In this document: one piece after another, positions 32,430 through 45,350 of the stretch
How positions within the stretch are numbered: position 1 is the stretch's first letter
Layout of the letters: each line of letters begins with the position of its first letter
From: Angiostrongylus vasorum
Taxonomy: Eukaryota; Nematoda; Chromadorea; Rhabditida; Metastrongylidae
Length of the DNA stretch: 64,000 nucleotides
Reading direction: 5' to 3'
NCBI GenBank assembly: GCA_018806985.1
Contig: JADANN010000164.1
Coordinates: 1-64,000, forward strand
Program-made: the position numbers and the translations under genes
Notes under the pieces: model-generated
Database searches by the model: none
The model's input: the letters and a program-made list of their open reading frames with translations, nothing else
What the model was told of the DNA's origin: nothing

Positions 32430-35400
32430 TAGTATAGTATGATCAGGTCCACACCTAGGCCATTCGTTTCCGCCTTTCTAGAAGAAAGAGCGTAGCATGC
32501 ATTGACTAGTACTCCATTCGCAAATTAGTGAAGGTTATTGTATTCCAATATGGCCTATAGAACTACGCGCTTACTTATACTATCCTCCGGGAGAAGTTTA
32601 GGTAAATACAGAGGAATGGAAGACCTAACCTAGTGACGTAGCGCGCGAAATCAAACTAGGGACCACCAATACATTTCAACGAAACGCTTTCCAAAACATT
32701 ACATGTTTTCTTAGGCAAAAAAGGAAAGCGAAAAAGAGAAGTAATTTTTATTTATTCATTGACTTAACTATTCATGTATTCAGCCGCTCAGGAAATGAAC
32801 AAGTCGCACACGGGTTTCCCTTTGGTGGACAGAAAGTTCGCCCAGCTCATTTGTAGAGATTCTCTTACTCAGAGAAAAAACCACGACGGCTTCGTAACGA
32901 CGTCTCGACCACCACCATGACGACGCCGTAGTTGATCTCCACTGTGGATTGGATCGTATCTTCTGTGGATGGGATCTTCAAACCAGGAATACTAAGCACA
33001 CGATTGGCGACCTGCATTGGACATTACGGATAAAAGCTGCTTTAAAATTCAGAACAACACTTCTTTCTATCCTAACAGATCCTAGAGTGAAAGTTTTCTT
33101 CCGAAGAAAATAAGGGGATGGAAACTCGATAAATCAGTATTTTTTCGCACGTCCACAGTGCGATTTCGTTCCTAACATTTCATATTGCTACAATCTAATG
33201 CTGTTATGGCTGCCGTTGCAAGTACTATCGCTTTCGACATCACAGCTAATGCAGCCGTACGTGCTTGTTCATGACTCCATTGTCCTGAAGAAATGCCTCG
33301 CAATGCGAGCTAAAGTGATATCAAATAATTTGGAATTAAAACGCCAGGTCACTGTGTTTTTTTACAAACCCTCATCAGCATCACTGTAGTGTTTATTCGG
33401 TTACTTAATATCCGCAAATTTATCAAAAGTAAGGCGCACAATTGGTTAGAAGTACATCTGATCTGAGAGGGCAAAAGTACAGATTTGGTAGCTGGATGGA
33501 TCATAGCGAATCATTCTACAAGCTCCCTTCAGAAATAGTCACAGTAATATTGATCAGGGAATATAAGTCATATTTTGCATTAAACACTAATTTTTGGCAG
33601 TAGCAACAAGTTGCCTGCAGTTTCAGTAGCAGTTCCTTGACGATTGGAGTATGCAGGGCCACCAATTATTAGGAGTTTTACAGCAATCAGCAGCCTATTA
33701 CGGCGAGTTCCAGTTGTCGAGCTGCGGCTTAATGATGAAGGTTCGTCTCTTCGGCAGCACAGTCCTACTGATGAGTTCGATATTTTGGTATTGTAGAGGA
33801 ACAAGGCTCATGTTGCAAGGAGGCAAACAGATCCCTCCGAACGATAAAACTCAACAACAACGTAAACTTAAAGCTCGAGGAAAACATTGCAAGTTTTTCT
33901 TTGAACTCTTGGGACGAAAACAGTTTCACTCGAGTAGCAAATTCAGTTAAATGACGAACACGGGGGAAAACCTTGCACGACCACTTTTGCACTAAGGAGA
34001 AGGAAAATGTTCGATAATCAGCAAATTCGCATGATTCGATCACTTAAGAAAAACCTAGCACGGTTGCCTCTAAAGTGGAGGAAGATAAAATGTTTGAACT
34101 TAGGAGAGACTTTGTACTGCCGTCTTCAGAACTGTCGGGGAAGAAGATCTTTCTCGAAAAGTGAATCAACGTGAATTAACGATACATCACCAACATTGCA
34201 TGAATGTAACTGAACTCCAGAGAAGTCATTCTCGATTATGTAACAACCAATGGACTGGTAATTTTGAGCAGGCCGGCTCTGTGTAAATTTTACAGAAAGC
34301 AGCATTTTATGACGGCTTATGCAAGAATTAGTAAAAGTTGACACCGTTCCCATGGACCATTTGGAAGATTTCTTCTAGATTTTGACGTTACTTTGTACCC
34401 CTCTTCTCTAAATGTATTTATCAGTTCATCGGATAGGACAACTCGAAGGAGGCCGACGATTCCACCGAACTTCGAAGCGATAAAATACTCCTTGCGATGC
34501 CTAAACTATGTTGATCATCCTCAATCCTTGTCTTGAATGGGATTCCTGGGAACCGAAAACGAGCAGACGGATCGAAAAAAATTCCGGATGACATAGGCAG
34601 GGGCATATTGGGCAGCATATAAGCCTGTTATTCTGATGAGATGGGTACATTTACATTACGATTCCATGTGAACTCTGTGCGGTTGGTCTCTACGTGAAAT
34701 ATTTTGTGGAAGACTCATAGAAAGCGGAGAGTGTGCAAAGACTCTGTGTTCAATGTGACTGAAATTTTGGTTCAACAACTTCTCTGTTTGGTTATGGAGG
34801 CGTTTGACCGTGTAGATCGCAGTCAACTTAACCTTTCCAGGCTCTGAGGAAGGCGAAATCCGCCGAACAGCTTGTACGTAAATAAAGAAATAAAGTAACA
34901 CCTCGTGTTTGCTAAACAGAAGCAGAAAGAATTATTCAACCAATGCCGAGGTTAATAGAAAGTCGGACATGGGACACAGACAGGATTGACAACCATGTTT
35001 TTCGCGAGTTCTTTTAACAAATCATCTGAGCAACACGTGAATGCCATAGTGCATCTTTTCAGATAGAATTACAAAAAAACATCAGAAATAGTGACGATAG
35101 CGGTTTTCGGTTTTCAGGTACAATTCGTATTACAGTAGTCGAACACTCTCAGAAACACAAATAAGTTTTCTTTTTTTATTTCAACCGAGCTAATTCTATG
35201 ATTGAAGCGTAAAACCACTCCTGCTTCGATCCCCTAAAGATGCGCGATTCGCCGCGCCGTAGGGGTAACCGAGTGCATATTTGGCCCGTAAAGTGAGAGG
35301 AGCCCCGTAGACACTCCGTTATTAAATTGTAGATCGCGGGTGAGCAGGAAGCTTGTTCAGTCCCTACAGAGATCGAATCGACGAACCGAACTCCAATAGG

Positions 35401-38400
35401 TCACCTTCAACCACCGCGTTGTTGCTCTCTGACAATAGGTGAAAATCGAGACCTAAATAAGGTAATTAAGCTTGTGGGCAAGAGTTGCAACAACAACGTA
35501 AACCGAAAAATTCTTCCTACAGTTGTTTCCGTAATGTTTAAATGAGCAGTGGTAATGTTTGCATGGAACCCACCTTTAATGATAGCTCTCATTCCAGCGA
35601 ATCGTTCAATGTCGTTGCGCGTAGAGTTATGCTTACTGGTAAGAAAGAAGACAGGCATTTTCTAACGAAAATACTGAAACGTGATGAGAAAACAGGTGAT
35701 ATTTTACTATGCTTTAGTGCGACAATCAAGTACAGTCGCGATGGTTTCATGAAAGCGGCGCTGGTAGTTTCTAAGAAAAATTGCCAAATTAGACGGTGTA
35801 TTTCATGAACCAATTTGTCACAATTCCACCACGCATTTAATGGCTATGGAAGGCACTTTTCACTACTACTCAGCAATCTGTATGCCATAAAACTTGGTAG
35901 CTCTTAGTGAATCGGTTTCGAAATGAAAGTTTTTTCGCCAAGCTGGAGGTATTTTCGACACCTCACACTCACAGTAAAGATGGTCCCAGATTGTTATCGA
36001 TTTCTTACTTAAAAAATGCTACTTTTTGCGCTTCTACATTGTCTTGGTGCGATGTTCAACCGTTTCGACTGACGGAGAATCTGTTGAAAAATTATTTGAG
36101 CCAACCATGCATTACTTATAGGGCTGCTCTAATACTACAAATATTTTTCCTTCTAAGCTTAATAATGCCTTTTTTCAGTGAAACTGGATACTTACTACTG
36201 AAAGCAATGGAGAGGTTGGAGTGCCCAGAAACAGGAAAGTGGTCGTTTGTTTGACTTGATGACATGGGTTAAACAAGCTTGCCATCTGAGAAGTATGGAA
36301 AAAAATGGTACCAGATTTCTCCGAGAGACGCACTATTTTGATATATGACTAGATCTCACTAAACAAAAAAAAGCATTATATCCACTTTACAGTAACAAGC
36401 AGGGAGTTGATATACATGGTTTATCCCTAAACGATTGATCAACGCCGGAAGCTTTTGCGAGGTAAAGATCAAAGATGAGACGCCGTACCTTGATTACCGC
36501 CTATTCAAGAGCTATTCATAGGAATTCAGTCGTGGTGCCTCAGACGTGAATGCATGTTTGGCAACTGCGGAGGTATAGGACTGGTGAGCGAAAGGCGCCT
36601 GCTTGAACCAGAGACAGAACCACTGTGCAGTAAAGCGCACTTATAACCACATCCCTGTACATACCCAATAGAAGTATTTAGGCTAAGATGGACACTGGTA
36701 AAAGATTTACCTAGAAATGATCTTCTTCAATTAGCAATGGGAATCACAATATTGAATCAACGATGGGTAGATGGCAATTACAAGACTGTGACGTCGCATC
36801 GAAAGATGATTACCAAATTTCGGAAGGCGTTGTGCGTCAACGATTCTGGCTAAAGAGAAAAAAGACTGACTGGCGGCATCCAAGACATCCACGGGAACTT
36901 ACAGTAAGTCACAATTGAATTGCTCTTAAAACAAAGAAGACGTTACGACTTAATATAAGTAGATTGTCGGCAAGATTTTCTTGTTAACGATTTCAAAACT
37001 ATGTGATAATCGCTGTACAGAGATGAAGACTGCGAAAACATTAGAGCTAATCAAGGAACCTTCCTTTACCTTCGACTGAAGAAAAACAGCAATAACACTT
37101 GGAATTACGGACTTTCACGCCCTTTTCATTACTTAAAGTTTTTCGTCTCCTCGGCTGATCTTTTCGACAGTTACAAATCCTTGTACCCTACGGTGGGAAA
37201 TGCTGAACTTTTCTGATTCCTTTCAGTTAATATCTAGAAACGATGGGTGCAAAAAAGACTTATATAATTCCCCCGACCGAATTTTTTATAAACCTCGCCA
37301 TTGAACAAGTACTTCTCAACAACTCCGGGCATCACGAGATCGAAAAACCATTCAACCAGGCCTGCTATGGAACGAATAGAGCAGCATGTACAGGTTATAC
37401 TTAAGAGATTGACCAACGCCGAATGCTTCATGGTTTATCGTTCAAAGTTTAAAAAATATTATAGATAGCACGACAAATCTCCCAACGGATATCAGTCTAA
37501 GAGATGTGCAACGTATTTGACCCCGCTCGTAGCTCAGTGAAGGCGATGCCATACATTTTAGGCATGTAAGTCGTTTAATTCTCTGCAATGTCTTACAGTA
37601 CATATGAGTGAGAAGTAGTTATAAATCGCCCACTGTTTCCGCCTTGTGAGCTGTGGTGTCACCCATGTGGCGGTCACGTGCGATGACGAAATCACTCTCA
37701 AAGGAAACCTGAGAAAAACGCAAAGTCACTTATGATGCTCAGTCTTCATGAGGCAACCCTCTTTTGGATTCATTTTGAGCTCAGAGGTGGAAAACGAAAC
37801 AAGAAGCGATGGGTGGTTTTTAACAGATTGTTTTCACTCATGCACTGAATCTTCACTAATGCTTTAGATAGTTCACGAAAAAAGCGAACTCTGTGAAACT
37901 TCTGCCAACGAGTTTCGAGAATACGTGGTAAAGCATGAGTCACCTCGAAAACGAGAGTTCCCGTGTTTTCAAAAAAGGCAGATTTCATTGTGGCTATTGA
38001 GCCCGCATGAAGTCAGACATCTTCTTATGAGTGCTGTCGATTTCTTAGACCACCAATATACGATATAAGCCGCGAAGACGAAGAAGAATGTGAAAAAAGG
38101 TTTCGCTGTGAAAGCGCCAGAATCGATGGTTCAAAATGTTGTTGCAGTTTCTCTTCAAATGAATATTAGAAAACGATTACTGGATTGATTTTTATGATTT
38201 CTCATTCTTCCGTTTCTGTGCAGATGATCACGACAGTGTTCACGTGAAAATCTTTTCGACAACATGATTGAATTAAGTCGTCATGTCTTTTTTTTCTAAG
38301 GGCGAATCAATCATCAGCCACTATAAATTCTTATGGATGTCTCAGATGTCGTGATTGTTTCGTTTTCTCTTCATCGAGCATCGTTGACGTCCAACGCTAT

Positions 38401-39394
38401 CCCGGAAATCGGTCATCTATGGACGATCATTCGATCCGATATAGCAGTCTTGTAATCGCCCTTTCTGCAACGCTGATTCAATTTTGCATATTTAGGCCTA
38501 ATGCTTGCTGAGCAAGGCTACTTTTAGGCGGGGATTTTACCTGTGGGCACTTTAACCCGAAACTTACGTTGTATGCAAATCGGGTGTGTACAGGGAAGTG
38601 GGTACAGGTGCCCTGCACTACGCCTTGAAAAGGTCCTTGGTGAAATCCTACGCCTCTAGCACACCAACCTTTCTAATCCTCCCGAGCGGGTAAATTAGTG
38701 CCGTCCAAGAGTATTGAAAACGCCGACTTGACATTATAGTAAGGTCCAGATGTGCTTTCTATCACGTCTACAGTACCACGAATACAGTGAATACATTGTC
38801 TTGTAGAAGAGCAGCTATAACCACTTCAACAAATTCTACCAACCTCTCATCGGTTCGACAATATCGGCTCAGCTTGTATCCAGCTTCACTGAGAAAAAAC
38901 ACGGATAACACGGATAACATGGATAACACGTGAGCATCTGCAATGAGTAATCGCGGGTTCGATTCTACACGGAGCCTTAATTTTGTAAACAACTCGGCAT
39001 CGTTTTGGTTGTGGTTCACCTAATACCCTGCTTTGGGAAAAAATAATAGGTAGTAGGCAAAGATTTGAATATTTTACTAAAATAGTTCAGAAACGCCAGT
39101 GGGACCATCTTTTCTGTGAGGATGAATTGTGAGAAATGTCTCCACACCCGCTGAAAAAATTCTGTTTTCGAGCAGATTGCTAATTATACTGAAAAGTGCC
39201 CTCCATAACAATCCAGTACTTCGCGGAACTGGTTTTCTTTCATTCAGAGAATACAACTTGATCAGTTCTTTCGCAATTTTTGCTTACAAACTACCAATCT
39301 CTGCTACATTAGATCATGGCGAATGTACCTTCACTGTTACATCAACCTCTACATAGTGGAATTTCACTCAATTTCTCTTCAGGTGTCAGTGTCT

Positions 39395-39545
39395 TCGCCA
39401 CAAAAATGCCTGCTCTGCCCTTTTCCGGAAACAACAACGTACCAGTTGACGACACTGAAGGATTAGCTAGAATCAGTGCTATAATTGACGGTGGGTTCCA
39501 TGCGAATATTACCTTTTCTCACTTAAAACATAAAAACAGTCACTG
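39395..39545 (+). pseudogene. Alpha block, right-arm copy of R2
   Basis: A forward open frame from 39,316 to the stop at 39,544 contains FATKMPALPFSGNNNVPVDD, EGLARISAIIDGGFHANI and SHLKHKNSH. Identical in translation to its left mirror. The upstream ATG at 39,316 gives 76 residues but has no support as a start. Confidence 0.45.
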
Positions 39546-41054
39546 AGACGATTTTTCGTTTCCACTGTAGTTGTAAGGTGCAAATAATTGTATTGGCCAT
39601 CCGCCTAATTACCGTGGGTAGGTCTCGATTTGGAATTAGTTTAAAGGCTCGTAAGGCACAGTGGTTGGACGAAGCCTGTGAGATTAGGAGCAGTTGGTTC
39701 GGCCTTCTACCCAGATCACAACAAGCCTTCTGTTCATTGGAGATGACCTTGTGAAATCTCTCTGGCTGCGAGTCTTATGTGAGCATTGTACATTGTATGG
39801 GCCAACAGTGCACTAACTTGAATCTAGCACGCTGTAAATGGAGATAAATGCATGGCATATCATTCAGAGTTCGACGAAGTAGTGCTTTACCCGTTAAACA
39901 TACCGTTAAGATAGTTCACATGAACGCGGAGAACTTTTATTGTTTTTGAGGATGCTCTTGATTACTTTAGTGTAGACACTTTCCACAAACCGCTACCGAC
40001 ATTAGTCTTGTTCTCTTCGAAATTCAACATAAAAACTTGCATTGCGCAATTCACGTGTTTTTCAGATGATCTGCGAAGAAAATTCGCGAGAAACTTCGTT
40101 ACGAGTCCTATCATTTGCCTCCAAAATCTTTTCTGGGTTCATCTTTTGGTTATGGCGGGTTTTTCGACTGGCGGAAGTCATTTGCAGGACAGGGATTAAA
40201 GATGATGAATCATCGAAAACGCTCGGCTTTAAAGAAAGGGAAAAAAACAGGCGTCAAAAGAGTGGAAGAAGCCTCATAGTGTTAACGAACCGTTCCGGCT
40301 TCGATCAAATCTTAGATTAATCACGATAAAGTGCTGCTTTCTGTTAAACCTGAGCAGCACTGTTGAAGCTGAGCTGAACTCTCGTTATTCTGGCGCACTT
40401 CGAAAACCAAGAACTTCCCATGACCGGCCTCCTTAGAAATCTAGACTTCCGGTAATTAATGATACAAGACATTTCTCTCTAAAAGGAGAACTGTAGTAGA
40501 ACTAAATGAGACCAATAGATATTGCCAAAAACAAGTGCTTACTGCAAAACATCAACTACATTTTTTCGGTCACAATTTCTTTCATTGTTGTTAGACGAGA
40601 ATTATGGATCAAGCCTGATTTCCTTACTGAAGCCCCAAGGCATTCGTAGTCAGGTATCGAATCGAAATATGGTGAGGGCGGCTCTTGAGTTTTTTTTTAA
40701 AAAGAGCGCAAGGGTGGGGGCATTCAATATTGATCAGTGGGTTAGGGATACACTACGTATTCGGTTCCACTGGTAGCATGGCAGTGAGGATTCAATGCAC
40801 ACATCGCTTCTGAAGTTATTTGCTGGAAATACCCATCCAATAAGTCAGTTTTTTAACCCCCTCAAATGAGGAGAACCACCAAGCAATTTGCCGTGTTTCT
40901 CTTCTTCTTCTCTCATTTTGAAAATTCCATGGAAGTTGACTAGTCGTACAATCAATGGAGTAGTACCAACGAAGGTTAAGGATTTCTTGTCCTTGCACTT
41001 TAATTCTGAACTACTCGTCAAATACTTCGTTTTGCTTCCATAGGCGTTTTTCAG

Positions 41055-41199
41055 GTCAATGGAGTCATGGACAAGCACAGATGGCCGTGTTAGCCGTTAT
41101 GTTAGTAGCGATAGTAGTTGTAATGGTGGCCATAACTACATCAGACTTCTACAAGAGAAAATCTAGCGGAGGCGATTCACGGCACGACTGTATGGAAGG
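41055..41199 (+). pseudogene. Beta block, right-arm copy of R2
   Basis: Best forward view of beta: acceptor GCGTTTTTCAG ends at 41,054, then the frame QWSHGQAQMAVLAVML, VAIVVVMVAITTSDFYKRKS, and a possible donor GGTATCC at 41,199-41,205. The hydrophobic segment is about 19 residues with Lys/Arg after it. The same acceptor and frame occur at 48,004 (+) and 50,879 (-). A single exon cannot show what the whole protein is. Confidence 0.5.
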
Positions 41200-42218
41200 T
41201 ATCCTTCCCACGAGCTTTTTTCATTTTCTTTTGAAAGAATATTTACCCTTTAACTGTTGGAATTAAAAAAAAATCGTGTTGCTTTCATTTTTTAAAACTG
41301 GGTTTATTCCTTTTGTCGTTAATAGATAGCCAATCACAAGCTTATCATCTCCGGTTTGAATAACGCAACTACAACAGAACCGATATAAACCGCATTAAAG
41401 ATCAACTACGACGTCGCCGTCGTAGAAACCGAGACATCGCAACATAAGCGTCGTGGCTTTTTGGGTCTGAGTAGGAGAACATCAACAAACGAGTTGGGTG
41501 AACATCCTCTCCACCAAAAGGAACAGAAGGGGGCTACGAATTGTTCATTTCTTGAGCAGCTGAAACCTCGAGATCGGTAGGTCTTCCATCCTACCGGATT
41601 TGGTAGAATGTTTGTAACGGGGATAGCAGCACAGACTTGATACATCTGTGGGCAACTGCGAGTTACAGCATGCGTTGGCTGTATATGTCCACAGTCACTT
41701 TAACGATGTTAGGAATGCTGTCGAATTTATGGCGCATCCATCAGCGATTGATCAACGCTGAACGCTTTCCTTTCTAACCCTGATTTTTCATCCAGTTTAT
41801 TATAAATTTTAGCTGACGGCATTCTATGTGGCTTGAGGAACTTCTGCCGGAAATTTTGCACAACTTCCAACTTTTGCTCTTTTGTTAAACAACCCTTGCA
41901 CGAAAAAACCAAATAACTCTACTGCAGTCGGACAATTCTGCTTTTGCATCTACTCGCACTTGGATTTTAAATTTCGCGCACCGATTTGATTCTTTCATTC
42001 CAGGAAGGTTTAGAAACGATGAAGCTTCTTATGACAAAGTAGGGTGGAGCGATAGTTGCAGAGATAGTTGAGTGGTGATTTGCACTTATTCGCTTATACG
42101 TTAGGCCTTAGCTATGAAAAGTTAGTTAGAGCAGCTCTAGAACTGAAGAATTCAAAAGGTTAATCAAAACTTATTTACTGTACTCACTTACGCGATCCCT
42201 CATCACGTCTACTGTGCG

Positions 42219-44075
42219 GAATTCCATCCATTTCCAGTCATTCATAGCCAAAGAAATCGTCGAATATTCCGCTTGTTGCTTCACCTACTGTTTGAGGATT
42301 CCGACTTCTTTGTGAATATCATAGAGTGCTGGCCAAGTCGATACTCCAAGCAGTCTAGAGATGAGCTAAGGTGCTCCCACGTGGAATGAAGGGATGCGTT
42401 GGGAGTGTATCGAAGCAATACCTTGCCTCCTGATGGACTGACTCAACAAGCAATGTGCTACCCACTTGCTATCCGACAACGAAACTTCGATTTTTAAAAA
42501 ATCGAACACAGAAATGGCACCTGCATACATGAGCGGTATGCACATATGAGCACTGGAGAACATCTTCTTGCCGTAAACAAAATAGAAGCCTTGGCGTAAC
42601 AAATGAGAGAAATAAAAACAACGGGTTGTTTAAGACAACGATTTCATCGTGACAGAACATCTGTAGTTTTCAATGGTTCGTATGCTAACTAATTGGGATT
42701 AACATGAGCTGAAATGTTATCATTGGAGGAGACCATTGTTTTGGCACCAAATGCTTTGCCCAGAATGTGTGCACGACGTTGATTATTAACGTAGACAGCA
42801 GCATATTTTTCATAAACATAAACAACTTCTCCATCCCAGAAATCCCCACTTCTTGAAAACTTTCAAATGAACTTCTCGTGCTGTTAAGGCAATAAAAACT
42901 GTGTTGTGGTAGTTATTTGTTTTTCGTTTTAGTGACAACACCGGAAGTTTCAACGTCACCACAATTCATCTCTCCACCGTCGGTCGTAGTGGTGAAGTCC
43001 GACATCTGAGCAGTCTACCTATTATTTTACCGATGCAGAGACTTGCAATACAAGATTCATAATGAGCTTAAGGCAAAAAGTAACTATTCTCCAAAATAGT
43101 AACCATTTTTCCATGACACCACACCTTTGTATGCTAAACTCCTGCAATAAGTGCTTCGTCCTTGATCTCCATATTTCGGTTTCGTAACATACTTTCACTC
43201 TGTCATTCCGGCATAAGACGAGAACCCCCCCCCCATCAACCGTCCAGGTGTCTGCATTGCGGACTTGTAACCTCTTCTTCTCGATCTTTGCAATTTTTGT
43301 GTGCGATGTGATAATCAGGGATGTTCAGTATCGAAAATGTCCAGTGGTTCCACCGCCCCTTCATTCTACGTATACAAACTCAGCCATTGAGTTGTTGCAC
43401 CGTTCTCGTTATAACCGTATCGTTGTTGTTGTTGTATGGATATTGTTGCATATAAAGCTTTAATTACCTAATTTGGTACCCGTTGTGTGACTAAAACAAA
43501 ATGTACTTTATAGCAAATCGCATGGAGACGAGCATTCCTTGCAGGACTAACTGTTTTTTTGGCAGAATCAGCTGAGTAGATAAACTGTTTGCCATTGATT
43601 TAACTAGCACGTTTTGGTACAATGGCCCAGCTAGCGCTAGCGAATCGAGAGAACCACGGGAGAGTGTAACACAAAGCGTGAAACACATGAAATGAAAAGA
43701 AATTCGTCCATAGTCATTTTGACGTCCGCACTGTCCTAACGTCGGGATATTTAAACAAAGAGCATTACCCCCCCCCCACAATTGTTTTAAGAGATACTAA
43801 AGCTATTAAATAGGAAGCAAAATGCCAAAGCTCTCCAACAAAAACTGCAAAGAGCAAAACTCATAAACGAATCTGACATAATGACATGAACACGGTCGAA
43901 ACTGCACTGGAGAACAACAAACTGGCCACAAGCCAGCATAGGGCCTCGTTTTTTAAATAGAAAGTTCAACATCGTGATTTCGACTGCCACATCATCTTAA
44001 GTGGGTTTAGTGATGAATTCCCAGATCATTCCCGCTGGCGGGTGGTTTCTGATGGCACCGTTGCGTGAAAAAACT
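42219..44075 (-). repeat. Left arm of the second inverted repeat
   Basis: Its reverse complement is 46,111-47,991, with high identity. It overlaps the outer 1.5 kb of the giant right arm and continues 0.3 kb beyond it (43,757-44,075). So the 18,229-19,772 sequence exists three times: left arm (+), right arm (-) and 46,430-47,991 (+). Confidence 0.85.
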
Positions 44076-44109
44076 GGCTGAAAGAAAGGCGAAGCACCGG
44101 CGTTGGTTA

Positions 44110-44545
44110 GTGCCGTGAATAATACGGACGCAAAGCTGAGGATCCGGGAGAATCGAGTAATTTTCATTTACAAAGAAAGGATATCGTCCTACGACAAGCG
44201 AATTCGGGTGAATTGGAAAGGTAGGACACCCTCAGTACGGTCGTATTTGGAAAATCGGTGAAAGCAGACCTTTCTAAGAAACAGAATTAGAGTTGACGAT
44301 TGAATAAGAACGTTGCACAGCTGAATTCTAATTCTAGGGAGAAGAATTTCCTCGAGAAGGAATCATCAGTTAAGAGGAATTCTTCGTCGTGGCGGAACAC
44401 TGAAGGAGGTATTCAGTTAGGTAACTCATCGTTGCGTAAATTTAACAGGAAGCAGCATTTATCTGAGAGTGGGGAAAAGCTGGAACCCCATTATAAGGAT
44501 TATATGCAGGCGTTCTACCAAATTTCGACATGTTTTTGTTTTCTT
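44110..44545 (+). repeat. Inverted copy of part of R4
   Basis: Reverse complement of about 15,715-16,150; paired coordinates add up to about 60,260. GTCCTACGACAAGCGAATTC here pairs with GAATTCGCTTGTCATAGGAC. The frame NFLEKESSVKRNSSSWRNTE and KQHLSESGEK at 44,340-44,510 matches the reverse frame in R4. Divergence is moderate, so this is older than the neighbouring inverted repeat. Confidence 0.65.
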
Positions 44546-44548
44546 TTC

Positions 44549-44940
44549 CTTAAGGTTTATATATTGCATAATATCACGCGTGATAACGAGGCATCCCCTT
44601 ACTGCGGTTCATTTTCGGATTTCTGGATTTGATCCAGAACGCCTCGAGAGTTTTGCGCGCTCGTGTTTGCGATTCCCGCGCGAGCATTGTGACCTGTACT
44701 TCAAAGTCCTCCGCGTTATGTCTCTGGGTCCCTATCCGTGTCTAGTGGGCCATTTGGTTTACGTTTACCGAATGGGTGTCCTTTCATGCGAACACAGACT
44801 GCTCTACCCGTTTCGCCAATGTATTCGTCTACGCGCGCCTTACAGGAAATCAGAAGAACTGCACCCGAGCTCATGCAATCACTGTCTCTACCATTAGAGC
44901 AAATTATGCAATTTTGCGTTGCACATAGACGGCCAGTAGA
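44549..44940 (-). pseudogene. PLE Cys-finger plus GIY-YIG, second locus
   Basis: It reads RLCATQNCIICSNGRDSDC, SSGAVLLISCKARVDEYIGE, TGRAVCVRM, KRKPNGPLDT, then after a frame change ARESQTRARKTLEAFWIKSR and NPKMNRS. The YIGET motif is intact and the following Arg-Pro-Leu has become Arg-Ala-Val. Copy of 16,943-17,334 with several differences in each. Confidence 0.8.
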
Positions 44941-44952
44941 GATGGTGATTGC

Positions 44953-45350
44953 ATGAGCTCGGGTACAGTTTATCTGATCTCCTGTAAGGCGTGCGGAGAC
45001 GAATACACTGGCGAAACGGGTACACCACTCTGCATCCGCATTATTCTGATGGGACGGGGCACATTACGCTTCTATGTGAATTTTGTGCGGTTGGTCTCCA
45101 CGCGACACACTCAGTGGAATACTCATAGAAAGCGGTGACTATGCAAAGAAGCTATTTTGTGTTCAATGTGATTGCAAATCTTGGTTTAGCGTTTCCTCTG
45201 TTTGATCATGGAGGTGTTTGTCCGAACAAATTGCTGTCAACTTGACCTTTCTAGGCTCTGAGGAAGGCGAAATTCGCCGAAACGTCAGCTTATTCGTGAA
45301 TAAAGAATAAAAAATAATACCTCGTGTTTGCTCAACAAGAATACGAAGAA
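44953..45350 (+). mobile_element. PLE deleted 3' half, second locus
   Basis: It begins SSGTVYLISCKACGDEYTGE, TGTPLCIRI and jumps into 3' non-coding sequence at the same point as 17,341-17,440. It contains the hammerhead-like motif at 45,258-45,286 and the AATAAAG and AACACC-type edge. The shared deletion shows that the two PLE pairs are copies of one event. Confidence 0.75.
45258..45286 (+). ncRNA. Hammerhead-like motif, second PLE locus
   Basis: Identical to 17,652-17,680: CTGAGGA, an extra A, the GGCGAA/TTCGCC stem, GAAACGTC. Same reservations. Confidence 0.45.

Larger units (their letters stand above)
29537..32510. other. Hinge of the giant inverted repeat
   Basis: 2,974 bp between the arms. 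Its first 2.2 kb is the remaining part of R3 (gamma block and 3' edge). About 115 bp of unassigned AT-rich sequence follows. Then comes a direct extra copy of 23,168-23,733 (31,856-32,429). The last 80 bp (32,430-32,510) has no clear counterpart until a SINE-like GCATGCTACGCTC near the right arm. Confidence 0.8.
32511..43756 (-). repeat. Right arm of the giant inverted repeat
   Basis: Reverse complement of 18,229-29,536. Its blocks: delta R3 mirror (32,780-33,016 -), beta R3 mirror (33,174-33,284 -), PLE 3' end (34,588-34,990 +) with a degraded hammerhead-like motif (34,844-34,870 +), alpha R3 mirror (35,490-35,658 -), membrane-peptide frame (37,770-38,156 -, frameshifted), alpha R2 mirror (39,395-39,545 +), beta R2 mirror (41,055-41,199 +), delta R2 mirror (about 41,400-41,580 +) and gamma R2 mirror (42,173-42,351 -). 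None of these is more intact than its left partner, apart from the one-frame alpha of R3. Confidence 0.92.

Noticed and set aside
18229..43756. Large DNA transposon with 11-kb terminal inverted repeats
   Set aside because: No transposase, no target-site duplication at 18,229 and 43,756, and the arms contain ordinary R units, SINEs and a PLE end. Foldback duplication explains it better.
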